Of a stretch of DNA of 64,000 bases, positions 35,176 through 46,000 are shown in pieces. The DNA is from Acridotheres tristis. Its lineage: Eukaryota > Chordata > Aves > Passeriformes > Sturnidae. Numbering within the stretch: the stretch's first letter is position 1; every line of letters begins with the position of its first letter. The DNA is taken from NCBI GenBank assembly GCA_037013685.1, contig CM072884.1, positions 101,226,048 to 101,290,047 of the forward strand, read 5' to 3'. A program made the position numbers and the translations under genes. The notes under the pieces are model-generated. The model was given only the letters and a program-made list of their open reading frames with translations. It ran no database searches and was not told the origin of the DNA.

Positions 35176-35920
35176 AAGAAACATATTAAAAAACTCACAG
35201 TATCTCAATATTCACTTGAGGGAGAGCTGTGTCAATGGCATCTGTCAGAGCATCACAGGCTCCCAGTCAACTAGGACCATGGAGGAGACAGCAGGGCAGC
35301 AGCTCAGCCCAGCCGGACAGGTGAGAGACCTGGGCAGGGAAGGGGAGCCCTGGGCAGGGGATGGGGAGCCCTGGGCAGGGAAGGGGAGCCCCGAGGGGGC
35401 TGTGTTGGCACAGGCAAGACTGGGGGTCTCCTCAGGGCCCTGATAGCACAGGGCATTATTTATATAGCTTTAGGCCAAAGATTAGGTACTGAGGCATAGT
35501 CTCTCCTAAGCCGAGTGTTTGGTGACTGATGGGAAGCAGTGTGTCCAAATTAGATTTGCTGGTGAATTTGCTGGTACTGAGTAAGGCTGATTTGATGGTT
35601 TTTTTGCATAGCCTTCTTTCCTCACTCCTTCACTGATGACAGAGCCCGCTCTAGGCATGAGAACAGTGTTTCTCCTGTTCTAGTGTATCTGAGGGGGCAG
35701 ATTGCTCCAGCCAGCAAAACACATGGCCTGGTAGGATGGCTGGTGAGTCTGAGGAAGACACATGTAGGAAAGCAGGTATTACTGGGGAAGAGTGGGCAGA
35801 AAGGCAGAGGAAATCTTCCTAAGAGCAGCAGTCCTAAAACCTCCAGGAATACCCTTTCCCTGACAGAACATAAGCAAAGCCCAGCTTGCCAGGGCTTTTC
35901 CTCCTTGCTCCCCAACCAAG
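35176..35920. other. short spacer with a minisatellite, no gene supported
   Basis: This 745-base interval lies between two oppositely oriented CR1 fragments. It holds a GC-rich segment (about 35270-35445) with the minisatellite described separately. A short ATG-initiated frame at 35279 reads MEETAGQQLSPAGQ and meets a CAG|GTGAGA donor-like site at about 35320. That resembles a small first exon but has no other support. Confidence 0.45.
35331..35391 (+). repeat. G-rich minisatellite, three 20-21 bp units, quadruplex motif
   Basis: Three tandem units of the form TGGGCAGGGAAGGGGAGCCC (35331-35350, 35351-35371, 35372-35391) differ at one or two positions. Each unit plus the start of the next fits the G3+N1-7 four-tract pattern for a G-quadruplex on the plus strand. 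Such arrays in birds are often length-polymorphic. Confidence 0.9.
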
Positions 35921-36085
35921 ATCATAGAATCAAAGATTCACCAGATGGATTGGGTTGGAAGGGACCTTTGAAGTTCCCATAGTCTGACTCCCCTACCATG
36001 GCCAGGGACACCAACCTCAACTAGCTGAGGTTGCTCAAAGCCCCATCCAACCTGGCCTTGAGCACTGCCAGTGCTGGGTTCCAGT
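35921..36085 (-). mobile_element. CR1 LINE 3'-end fragment (short)
   Basis: The plus strand opens with ATCATAGAATCAAAGATTCA and TTGGGTTGGAAGGGACCTTT, the reversed CR1 tail. It continues to CCCATCCAACCTGGCCTTGA before similarity ends near 36085. This is a typical severely 5'-truncated insertion with no coding content. Confidence 0.9.
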
Positions 36086-39000
36086 AAGCAGTAGTAATGC
36101 CTGGCACAGATTCTGTTCTGGCTCTGGGTTGGTCTATTCATGACTGAAAAGTTTAATTATTAACCAAACTTCATGGTGAAGGGTAAAGGTATTGGAGTTA
36201 CTCCAAACTTATATTCTCCTATAGATCATTAAAATTCCCACCTTAGTAAGCAGTGTGATGCAACAACAGTGTATCTACAAAGAGAAACAGGTTGGCTCCA
36301 CCATGAGACAGAATATTATCAAACTGGATAGATTCTGAATAAACTAGTGACTCTGGACTTTTATAGAAGGAGTAAGCAGAAAATATACAGGAAAAACAAA
36401 GAAACACTGATGTCTCAAGAAATTTTAATGCTAATTTTGCATTCATTTTTCAGCAAGACTCCTACTGGTCTTGAACATATCCTCTATACTCATCTCTTTT
36501 GAAATGATGTTTGCAAGAGTTAAATGTAATATAGTAACAGTGTCAAGTAAAGAATGCAGTGTCTCCTTACATGCCATATGATAGTTTACATGTAGCTCAA
36601 AGAGGGAAGATATTCTCCCATTGTTCAATTAAGTTCTTATTCCGGTGTTAAAAGTTCAAGTCTAGCCAACTTTTAAAAACAGCTGAGCTCCCTTCAATTC
36701 CATCTTCCTCTCAATTTATACTAAATAACATGTTTTTCTATTAAGCCTGATGGAATTTCAGAACACTCAGGGTTGGGTTTTTTCCTAAAATAAATGGAAG
36801 TGTTAAGCTGTGGGCACATTTTGTCAGATAGGTGTGTCACCTTGTCTTTCTGCCAGACACCAGAGCTATAGAATAATGTAAATCAATAACAGTGCAGAAA
36901 TCAGAAGTGGAGGACAGCACTTTTACAATTTGGTTTGGTTTGTTGCAGTCATTTTATATTAAAGTCACTGAAATAGAAAAGAAGCAAGTGGCTATTTTAA
37001 GAATCTTTTCCAATTGCTAAAGATCTGTGTGAATTTTACAAAGACAAAAAATTTTTCCACAGATAAGCACACAAATTTTTATATACTTTTGCTGAACTAC
37101 AGCAGCATACCTGGATCATTTTCACAGACCTCTCTCCTCCTGAGGTTCCTAGGAAGGTTCCCAGGCGCAGTTCCATAAGGGTGTGCGACCTTATGCACAA
37201 AAGTAGGCATCTGTTAATTAATGTGGGATTGCCTTTATCAAAGAAGGTTACCAAGAATTTCCTAACAAGATAAATTGAAGGCAAAACAGTACAAAGAAGT
37301 AACTGAGAATATCAAAAAATAAATCTGCTGATTGAGACAGCTTGTGCTGCAACAGAGACAAGCTTATTTTATTTCCTGCAGAAATAGGATTACCATCATT
37401 CAGCCACAAAACACAAGCCTGCATTGACAATCTGCCTTAGTTTTCCCCAATGCAATCTTTCGCACATTATCATTTTCAGCTTAAAATTACCTGAACCAAA
37501 GGGCCCCAAATGCAGGCACCCTCCTGAACACTTATATCAGAGAACAGATTAGAGGTTAAAATAGTTCTAGCAACCTTAGTTTTCACCCAGATAATGAGAG
37601 AAAAATTTTAATCTGCTCTCACTTTTCCTAAAGAGAAATAGGTTACTGCATTCAAGAACTTTTCCCCCAACTTTTATGCACAGTAAGTAAAAGCCAATGT
37701 TCCCCATTTTAAAATTTTGCATAGTAGAACACAAACTCCAAAAAGTCTCTAGTCTAATCAAAAAGACAGAGAAGATTATTTTCAGAAGAATACTTCAAAA
37801 ATATTAAGAACTAACCAGAACTCGTGGCTTTTCAAAGTCCTTGGCTGAAAGAGACAGTTTCTGTATATTTTATATAGATACAAAAAGGAAAGGGAATTCT
37901 AATGTAAGAAGAGAATCTGCTGAGAGGAAGGGACAGGTTGTTCTCAGCAGGCTTGAATATGAACAAACTCACAGGCAAGCTTTGAACCTTACCTTGTAAT
38001 TGGTGTTGACATAAGAAGAGTGACTGTGTGCAAGAAAGGAAGATGATGCCCCCGTCCCTGAGGCATGCACTTCAAACCTGATTGAGAGAAATTTTTCCCT
38101 TGGTACAATCACTTCTACTTCAGTGAAACTCCAGCATAACGAGCATTCTATATGCACTGCAGAGGGACCAGAATACTAATTTCTAAATGGAAAATGATAA
38201 ACATCTTCCTCTATTCAGGCTTGTGGCTATGACAGGGAAGGCAGGCACGGATGGAACTCCAAATAGAAATGCCTCTGCAGAGATGAAGGCATTCGATATC
38301 CAGTAAATACACAAGTCCTTTACAACAAATAGATGCCCAACAACAATTTTTTCTGGTACCAGAACATTAATTCACAGAAAGATCTCTTGAAAGTCATCAC
38401 ATTTGATTTTGCTTTTGCATAGTTGAAAAGTTAATATATCTCAAAAGGCAGAACATATTTGAATAATAAACTCCTTAATATAACAAGATGATTATGTATA
38501 AATATTTGCCTATCACAACGGTGTGCTTGAACTATTGCATCTTTAAAATTGTATTAGCTATCCACATTTGTCAAACTGGAAGTGAGATTAATATAAGCAA
38601 GTGTCTCATTAACTTCCCTTTGTGCATTGGGAAAATGAGCCATGAACAAATTTCAGAAGTTATGAGGGTTAATTTAGATAAGCAGACAAAGTGTTGGTGT
38701 TTGCCTGATTTATCTCTGAGTCTGAACCATAAACCTCATAAGCCTGAAACTCTACTTAATTTAGCAAGGTTTTCCTGATTTTTTTAGCTCAGACATAAAT
38801 GAATGGGAGTTCACTGCATTCTCGTGCCTCAGGCAGGGGATGTACAGGTCTCGCAAGTCTGGATTTTTTGTAAAAAATGTTTTTTATAGCAGAAGTCACT
38901 TTTCCGCCTTGCCAGTGTTCAGGACAGAAAATCACATTTTTAGTGAGCCTTTTTTTAATTTTTAGAGTGGAGGTATCATGAATGATATCTCTTTTGCTTG

Positions 39001-42000
39001 GTTATTTTGAAAGCCACAATCAAGTGACAGACAAGGAAGAGCTGCTAGCCTCATCTTTTGTGTGTTATGAAATGACTGTTCCCCATTGCCTCAAAAAGTT
39101 AATCTTACACACCTCAGCTTATTGACAAACACAAGTTTCTCCTCCTTTTCATCACCTACATAGGCATGTTGACCATGAGACACGTTGGTATTTCTAGTGT
39201 GAGCATGCTGCCCTTGCTCTCATCTAGTGTGGGCCAAAAGATGGTTGGGCGAGCTGCTGCAGGAACCAATCCCTTCAGTTTGGGGAGGGAAAATATGTCT
39301 TTTAGCTCTGATCCTGAGACATAGAAGAAGGAAGACCCTCCTTTTGGGACTTGTGGTTGAGGGAGGGATGATGGCAACAGCAGGATGCAAAAGGATGAAT
39401 GCAAAATTCACTAAACTACAGCACAGCTACAGCACATTGGGGGCAAAGGAGGAGACACAGCTCAGGAACTGGCTGTACTTTCAGACTGTGAAACCAGACT
39501 TGTCTGATCCCCCTCAGTGTTCCAGCAACCACAGAAACTTTTCTCTGTGTTTATTTCCAGAGATGCTCAAGACTGTTTCTGTTACATTGTGTATGATCCC
39601 TGTAGACCGTGAACAGTTCTGAACTGAAATACACCAATAAAATCACCACTGACAATTTAAAGACACCCAAGTTTTATCGGCTGCAGAAAAAAAATCTGTC
39701 CAGCTATGTCTGTAAGGTAATGTTAGTGCTAAAAGACATTACAAACTTACAGAATATTAAAGAAAATGGATTTGTCTTGAGGACACTACTTTTTCCTCAG
39801 AAGGAGCTCTTCACCATGCAACCACATCTGCTGGCAAAGGATAACTGGGAAGCTGTTACTTCTGATTGATTTACCTGAATTTATATAAGTAATAACAGTT
39901 CCTCACAGAATGAGCTTTGCATCTGTCATTCACTTCTGCCCTGGTAGCACTCTCACCTTTTTTCTAGGCTCAGTAACTTTTTTGAAAATAATGTAAAATG
40001 TATTTGACAGAAATCACTACTTCTATTTAAAGCCAGCAGCAGTACATCCACTTCATGCCCATAGATACAAGGATTGTTAGCGCATAAGTGACAGACCAAA
40101 TAAAATTATCCTATAAAATTCAGTCTTAAATGGATGGTAATTATTTAAGATGTCCCAAGGCACTTTGCGGGCAATGAGCAAAAATTGAAAATATCATTGC
40201 TTCCTGAGGCATATATTTAAATTTCAGTATCTTGTCTTAAAACAAACTAACCAAGCAACCAACCAGAGAACAAATCTGCTGAAAGGCAAATACAGATTCC
40301 TCTGCCTTCCTATCAGGATGACAGCAAGCCTTAGATGAAGAAGGTTCATCTCTTTTTGAGTGGAATTTAGTGGTTTTCTACCAGGTTATACATATAAGCT
40401 TGCACTTGAATGAACATACACTTTTAATCTTCATTATGAGTTATGCAGAAAGAAAAGACAGATTGTGCATATGTCTTTCCTTAAGAAAATTTTATATTTA
40501 CATGAATCTGTTCATGGCTTAAGCAATTTCTTTCAGATGCCTTCAGTTAAACAGTCCTGTTGTCTCTTCATTCCTTTTGCAAATTAGGCTGTCACTAGGT
40601 CATGCCTTGCTGTTTAGTTATTTTTAGCCTTTCTATTACACCTGGAGATGTTTGCAGCTAAAGTGCTGCCATCTGGAGTTGTTAATGGCATGCTGGTGGA
40701 AGTGTAATCACTGCATGACTGTTCTGCACTTCCCCAGGGTGCAGAAAAATGTGATACACATTTAATTTATGTTAGTTTGGGCTTACAGCTGCTCATCATC
40801 AAGTGTGATAATATATACAATTTGGTGTTCTCCTTCGATATCTTGCCATCAAAAATTACCTTTGACATATCAACAGTTCCTACCATAACCAAAATATACC
40901 TTTACACACTAAAAATAGCTTGAGGTGAAACCTGTTTAATTTTTCTAGGAATAACAAATCTAGGAGTCTTAGAAATCAAGATGCAATTATATTCATCTTA
41001 GTAGGAGGTTCCTCTCTTGTTTCTATTGCCACTGATTTGGGGATGGCAATTTATCTCTGCTTTTCATTCACTTTAAACTGCAGAAAGGAGATTTTATCTG
41101 CATTATCTGATTTGTCTCTGCTATATGAAAGCAGAAAATGATGTATTATTGTCTTAGCTATAGCAATTTATAAACCAAGAACCTAAATTCTGCCTTCCAG
41201 CCAGGGGCTGTTTAGGCTTGGGAAAGGACATTTTCTTGTAGGTGCTTTGCTGTTTGATTTGTTATTGTTTGTGGTTGTTTTTTTTAACTACTGCACTTTA
41301 CCAGGGATCAATCAAAACCATGCTCATTTTCAAAACAAATGGAGTTTTTTTCCCATATTAACATGTTATTCTCACTCAAAGGAGACTTGGCCTCCTAACC
41401 AGAAAAAAATGAAGTCTGAATTACAGGAGAGGAAACAAGAAGAGCTTTAGTAGGTGTGTAACTACATAATTCATAGAAGATGAAACAACACATGCAGCAT
41501 GGAACCTGTTGTGCAGAAGACTTATTCTTTGAGCAGCTGAGCAGCATTACCAGCCACAGCTCTTGGCATTGCTCAGATGTATTTGCCTAAGCTTCTCACT
41601 TTGGGAAAAAATCGTTGATTTTCACATAGAGGCTTGACTTAATTCCACAGACTGTACTCCACTAAAGAATGTACCCCAAGCTTGGGCTCCATCCTCACAA
41701 GCTCTCTTCTTGGCCACCAAGCACCCCAAAATGCCAAAAGTCAAGCCAGAGGCAAGACTCACTCATTGTCACTCTTATGTGTGAGGTCTGCAGTGATTCT
41801 TCTCTCATGCAGTCTTGCAAAGAGCCCAGAGGTGGGAGGATTTCCTAGAGTGTAAATACATGTCAGGTATGGGGAAAGCTGGTATTTTACAGAATGGAAG
41901 GAGCCTTCTCGTCCCAGATAGGGAGCAGGAGAATTTTTCTGAGTTAACACACTCACACGAATTCTCTCTCAAATTAGTGGTACCCAAGGATGAGGCTGGG

Positions 42001-44026
42001 GCCTCCCTTTCAGTGAATTCAGACTCTGCCCTTAGGAGGCAATGACACCCAGGGGGTCACCAGACCTCATTTTCTCCCCCCTCACACAAAGTATATTCAT
42101 CTGAGAAGCACTGCAGTGTAAAGGCAGCACTGAAATGAAATCCCAATGCTTCAGTCTCAGGGCAAACAACAGAAAACTCGGCTGAAATCAGACAGTTTTG
42201 AAAAGCAGGGCACGTTGTGAGGCAGCCAAGCTGGAAATTTTTGACTTCTGACTTTTATACTAAATGTACATGTTTGACAAATAACAATTTGAGAATTCCA
42301 CTTCATGTATAACCTACGTGTTTGAGTCACATAAAACTCTAAATATGAGCCAATCTGAGGAACTGATAGTGGACATGTGTGGATGAAGGGATATGTAAAT
42401 TTGTCTAGATACTATGTTGACGCAGTTGCCAATTTCCATATTGCATTACAGCAAAAAGACTATAATTTGTCACAGTCACACAAAACAAATTTGTAAAGCT
42501 GTCTTGGCAGTATTTTTCCTGAACAAACTTCTAGTATCTCTCAAATCCACTCTGTATTTTCCATATTTGCACAAATGCAATAAGATTTTGTTTCTAGCTC
42601 TATGTTCCTTACATATTTTTTTAATTACATCCTATGTACAAGTAAGATGAGAATGCACTTGGAGAAAACAGAAAAAAACATTAATGTTTTGAAACAGAGA
42701 TTGCTTCATTCAGATTGGTGGGAGCATAAAGGCTACTCTGAAGATCTGGTTGTCCATTGAGATGAAGGTGTTGAAAATGCAAGTGAAAATATAAGTGTTA
42801 TTGTTAATATTAATATTCTGCCAAGAGATAAACAAAGAAATTGATTTTTATATTAGAGGGTCTTACATCAGGAGAATACCTGGAATGGACGTGTGGAGGG
42901 AGCCTTTATCTTTGGTTCAATATTTACATACCATAGTTTAAAAAAGGGGAGAAAAAAAAGAAGGAAAGACAGAAAAAAAATAGAAAAGATAAATTTGGAG
43001 GCTGTTCCTGTTACTAGAGTAGCAAGTTCTGAGGTAATAGAAAGAAACATCTCTGGCTGAACTTCATTTTCCACATTTGCAAAACACACATCTGTAAGTC
43101 TACTATCTTTGGACCACAACTGCTGTGCTTTGCACTCCAGGCTTAACTGAAAGAAAATAAATTAAATGCTTCTTTCTGAGAATAAAAACAGGTACAACCT
43201 CTTAACAGAACACACCAGGGTAAGAAGGTTGTGTTATATGATCAGTCACAAACTTTGGCTTTAGTTCAATAATAGTTCAAGTTCAATATGAAAATTTCTA
43301 ATTTGTTTTTACTGCATTCTTAGGTTTGTATTCTTGAAGCAGGGAAACCTGTAGATTCCCTTCTAGGCATGATTTTGGGCCAGCTGTAAAATTTGTCATA
43401 GGTGAATTGTCAGCAGGATTATTCTCCAGTGTGATCATATTGTTCACATGAACATGAGGGCAGTGGGACTACTATGGTTTTATTAAAGTTTCTTAAATAG
43501 ATATTTTTTTTAAATATAAGTACGAGAAGGCAGTGTAAGACGCCAAATTGCTTTTACCATTCCTTAAAAAAACAAGGAAAAGATTTTATATGCCAGGTGG
43601 AAAAATTACCTTGTGAGAGAACTATTTACTAATGTAAGCCATCAGAGGATAGAATACTCATAATAATAGGGAACTTAATTAGATAGCTGATGATGCTTAA
43701 GCAATTAATTTATTAAAAATAAAAAAAAAAAGCCAGATCATCTAGGGTCACCCCTCCAATGAAATAAGTGATAGCAACCTTTTCCTTACTATGTATTCAA
43801 AACTAAAGTCTTTAAGTATAACTTCCTTTTAAAAGAATATTTTGACAGAGAAAACTATTTTCTTTTGGGCTAATTTATTTCCAGATTTCAACTATTGTTG
43901 ATTCTAAAGAAAAGAAAGGAATTTCTCCTTAAATAGTCTGCAGAAAAGAAAAAGTAAATTGTTGAAGATACTTTTTAAGCTTCCTTTAAAAAAAAAGAAA
44001 AACAAAGAAAGACTAATATATCTCAG
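36086..44026. other. unique AT-rich sequence, no gene supported
   Basis: About 8 kb with frames up to 131 codons (39227-39622 plus), none recognisable. The region has no CR1 or LTR signature. A purine-rich low-complexity tract lies at 42940-42992. A mixed-composition, CpG-poor stretch at about 40600-40830 carries several E-box and homeobox-like words and is raised as a weak finding. An A12-like run lies near 43720-43731. Confidence 0.55.
42940..42992 (+). repeat. purine-rich low-complexity tract
   Basis: Apart from one C and one or two T residues, the tract consists of A and G (blocks of A separated by GGGG, GAAGG and GACAG). It could be a decayed polypurine microsatellite. Confidence 0.75.
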
Positions 44027-44394
44027 GGTGTGGGGTGCAGGTGCCCAGGTACTGTCAGGTACAACATCTTTGAGGAGCATCCAGGCCTTTCCCATGCCAG
44101 GCAGGAGTGAAGGACTGAATTTGTGCCTGGAAAAGGCTGGGGTGAGGGTGGCTGTTTTAATTTTTTATTTGTTTCTCATTACCCAAATCTGCTTTAAATT
44201 GTCAATAAATCAAATTAATTTCTCTGCAGTTGAGTCAGTTTTGACTGTGATGATAACTGGAGAAATCTCCCTGTCTTTATATCCACACAGAAGCTCTTTC
44301 ATCTAATTTCCTACCCCTGTCCTGTTGAGCAAGGGAGGGAGGGAGTGGCTGGGTGGGCGTCCAGGTGCTGGCCAAGGCACTGGAACCCAGCACA
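44027..44394 (+). mobile_element. endogenous retrovirus LTR, 3' part (plus strand)
   Basis: The right half matches, from memory, the end of a common avian ERV LTR. It has a Lys/Phe-rich spacer reading TTTAATTTTTTATTTGTTTC, then an AATAAA polyadenylation signal at 44204-44209, then CTCCCTGTCTTTATATCCAC. It continues with CCTGTCCTGTTGAGCAAGGG and a terminal GGAACCCAGCACA ending at 44394. The U5-like part is therefore nearly complete. The upstream U3 part (44027 to about 44130) is less certain and looks truncated. No internal retroviral genes or second LTR are present. The family label is not database-checked. Confidence 0.7.
44333..44353 (+). other. G-quadruplex motif within the LTR end
   Basis: Four GGG tracts lie at 44333, 44337, 44341 and 44351 with loops of 1, 1 and 7 bases, which fits the canonical four-tract pattern. 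It sits in the U5-like end of the LTR. Confidence 0.75.
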
Positions 44395-45820
44395 CTCGGG
44401 GTGGAGGAGCCAGAGAACTCCTCTGGCTGTCACCTCCCTGCTCCCATCCTGTCATACCACACCACAGGTATGTCTTTTCCTGCTAACACAGGCTGAGGGC
44501 ACAATAAGCAGCAGAAGTCATTCCTATGGCTGCTCACCTCCAAGGAAAGCAAATCCCCCATTGTTATCAAGAAACAGCTAGTTTTTATTTCAGCACCATG
44601 AGTACAACTGATAAAATGAATTTTGTAAACCACGCACAGAGTTCAGCACAGCAGAAGTTAAAATTCAATGCTTGTTTTACAAAGTTAGTAAGATACAGAA
44701 AAAATCACTACTATGATACAATAGAAGCAGCCTTTTCTACAGATAACTATAATTTGAAATCCTATAAAGCACCAAATGGGGAACACAAAGCCTTCTACTT
44801 CCAGGCATGTGAGCTAACCTTAGCAAATAGACAAAAGGGTACAATTTCATTTGGGCCTAAGATATGTGTACGTGCCACTACTACATAGTAGCAAATTAAA
44901 AATAAAATTACTTCAAAAACCTTTGCAACCCACAATCCTTTTGAGTTACTTTACATACCTTGGGGGAGCCCTAAGCTTTAATAGCAGAAGGACATCCAAA
45001 TACATTGAAACATGAGCAGAAACTGTGCAAGGTCAGCAAGGCAAGGTGGAAGGTAGATCTCTTAATTAGTAGGGGAAAAATGTATCTTCTTCAGAAGATG
45101 TTCTGTTTATATCTTGGTTATTTTATCCCAGTACTTGCATTCTTCTTTACCTGAAACCATGTTATTTCTCTTGTTAAGGTTGCTTAATCCAATTTCTTCT
45201 TGAAATAATTTATATTTATTGCTAATGCATAGTTTACAACAGTATTCCTTTACGGGAACTCCAATGCTTCACTTCAAAGCTTTGTCTACATTTGTCTCTG
45301 TTTCCAAGTCTACTTGTCAACTTCATGGTGTGTGACCTCACATTTTTGAAGCATCTAGTCTTAAACCATGGAGAGGTATCAATCTATAGCATTCCTTCAG
45401 TGTATTTCATCCCACTGTGAGATGCCCTCTTAGCCTCAATTTATCTATGCTGTCTAATATACTACAGCCTGTAGCTAGGTCTGTCTAATCTGTCTTCATA
45501 ACTCATATCCTCACAGTCCTAAGCACTTATACAATTCTTTGCTGCAGCCTCTTCAATCTTGACAGCAGGTTTTTTAATATGGGAAAGAATTTGCTCACAG
45601 CATTTAGAAGATGGGTGAAACTCAAATTACATTATTATTGATTTTATCATAAACTACAGACTCATTGAAAATTGTTTGAATTACTCAATTTTTTGCATAT
45701 TGTTACAAAATTTAATAAAGATAAAACTATTAGAGTTCAGTTGATAGTATCTTTCAAACATTTAAAAGAAAGTAAGGGACTTACAACTACTGCAAACAAT
45801 GATTTCTTCAGCAAGAACAA

Positions 45821-45849
45821 TCAAGTGGATTTTTTTCAAGTGGATTTTA
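45821..45849 (+). repeat. 15-bp tandem duplication
   Basis: TCAAGTGGATTTTTT is followed at 45836 by a second TCAAGTGGATTTTA copy. It is a short slippage-type duplication. Confidence 0.75.
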
Positions 45850-45970
45850 CTCTATGTGGTATCCATTTGGGAATTTGCTCCAAAATGTCTTGCAAAATAT
45901 ACACACATATGAGAGTATGAAACTTCTACAAAATTGATTAATTTGTATTTCCAAGGACAGTAATGTCAGT

Positions 45971-46000
45971 CACACATTTATTCCCACACATTTATTACCA
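45971..46000 (+). repeat. 14-bp tandem duplication
   Basis: CACACATTTATTCC at 45971 recurs at 45985 as CACACATTTATTAC. Two near-identical copies are directly visible. Confidence 0.75.

Noticed and set aside
39227..39622. 131-codon plus-strand open frame
   Set aside because: It overlaps minus-strand frames over the same bases and has no recognisable motif.
44526..44888. 120-codon plus-strand open frame just after the LTR
   Set aside because: The translation resembles no family I know and begins at an arbitrary ATG. Proximity to the LTR is not evidence of a retroviral gene, and no gag, pol or env motif is visible.
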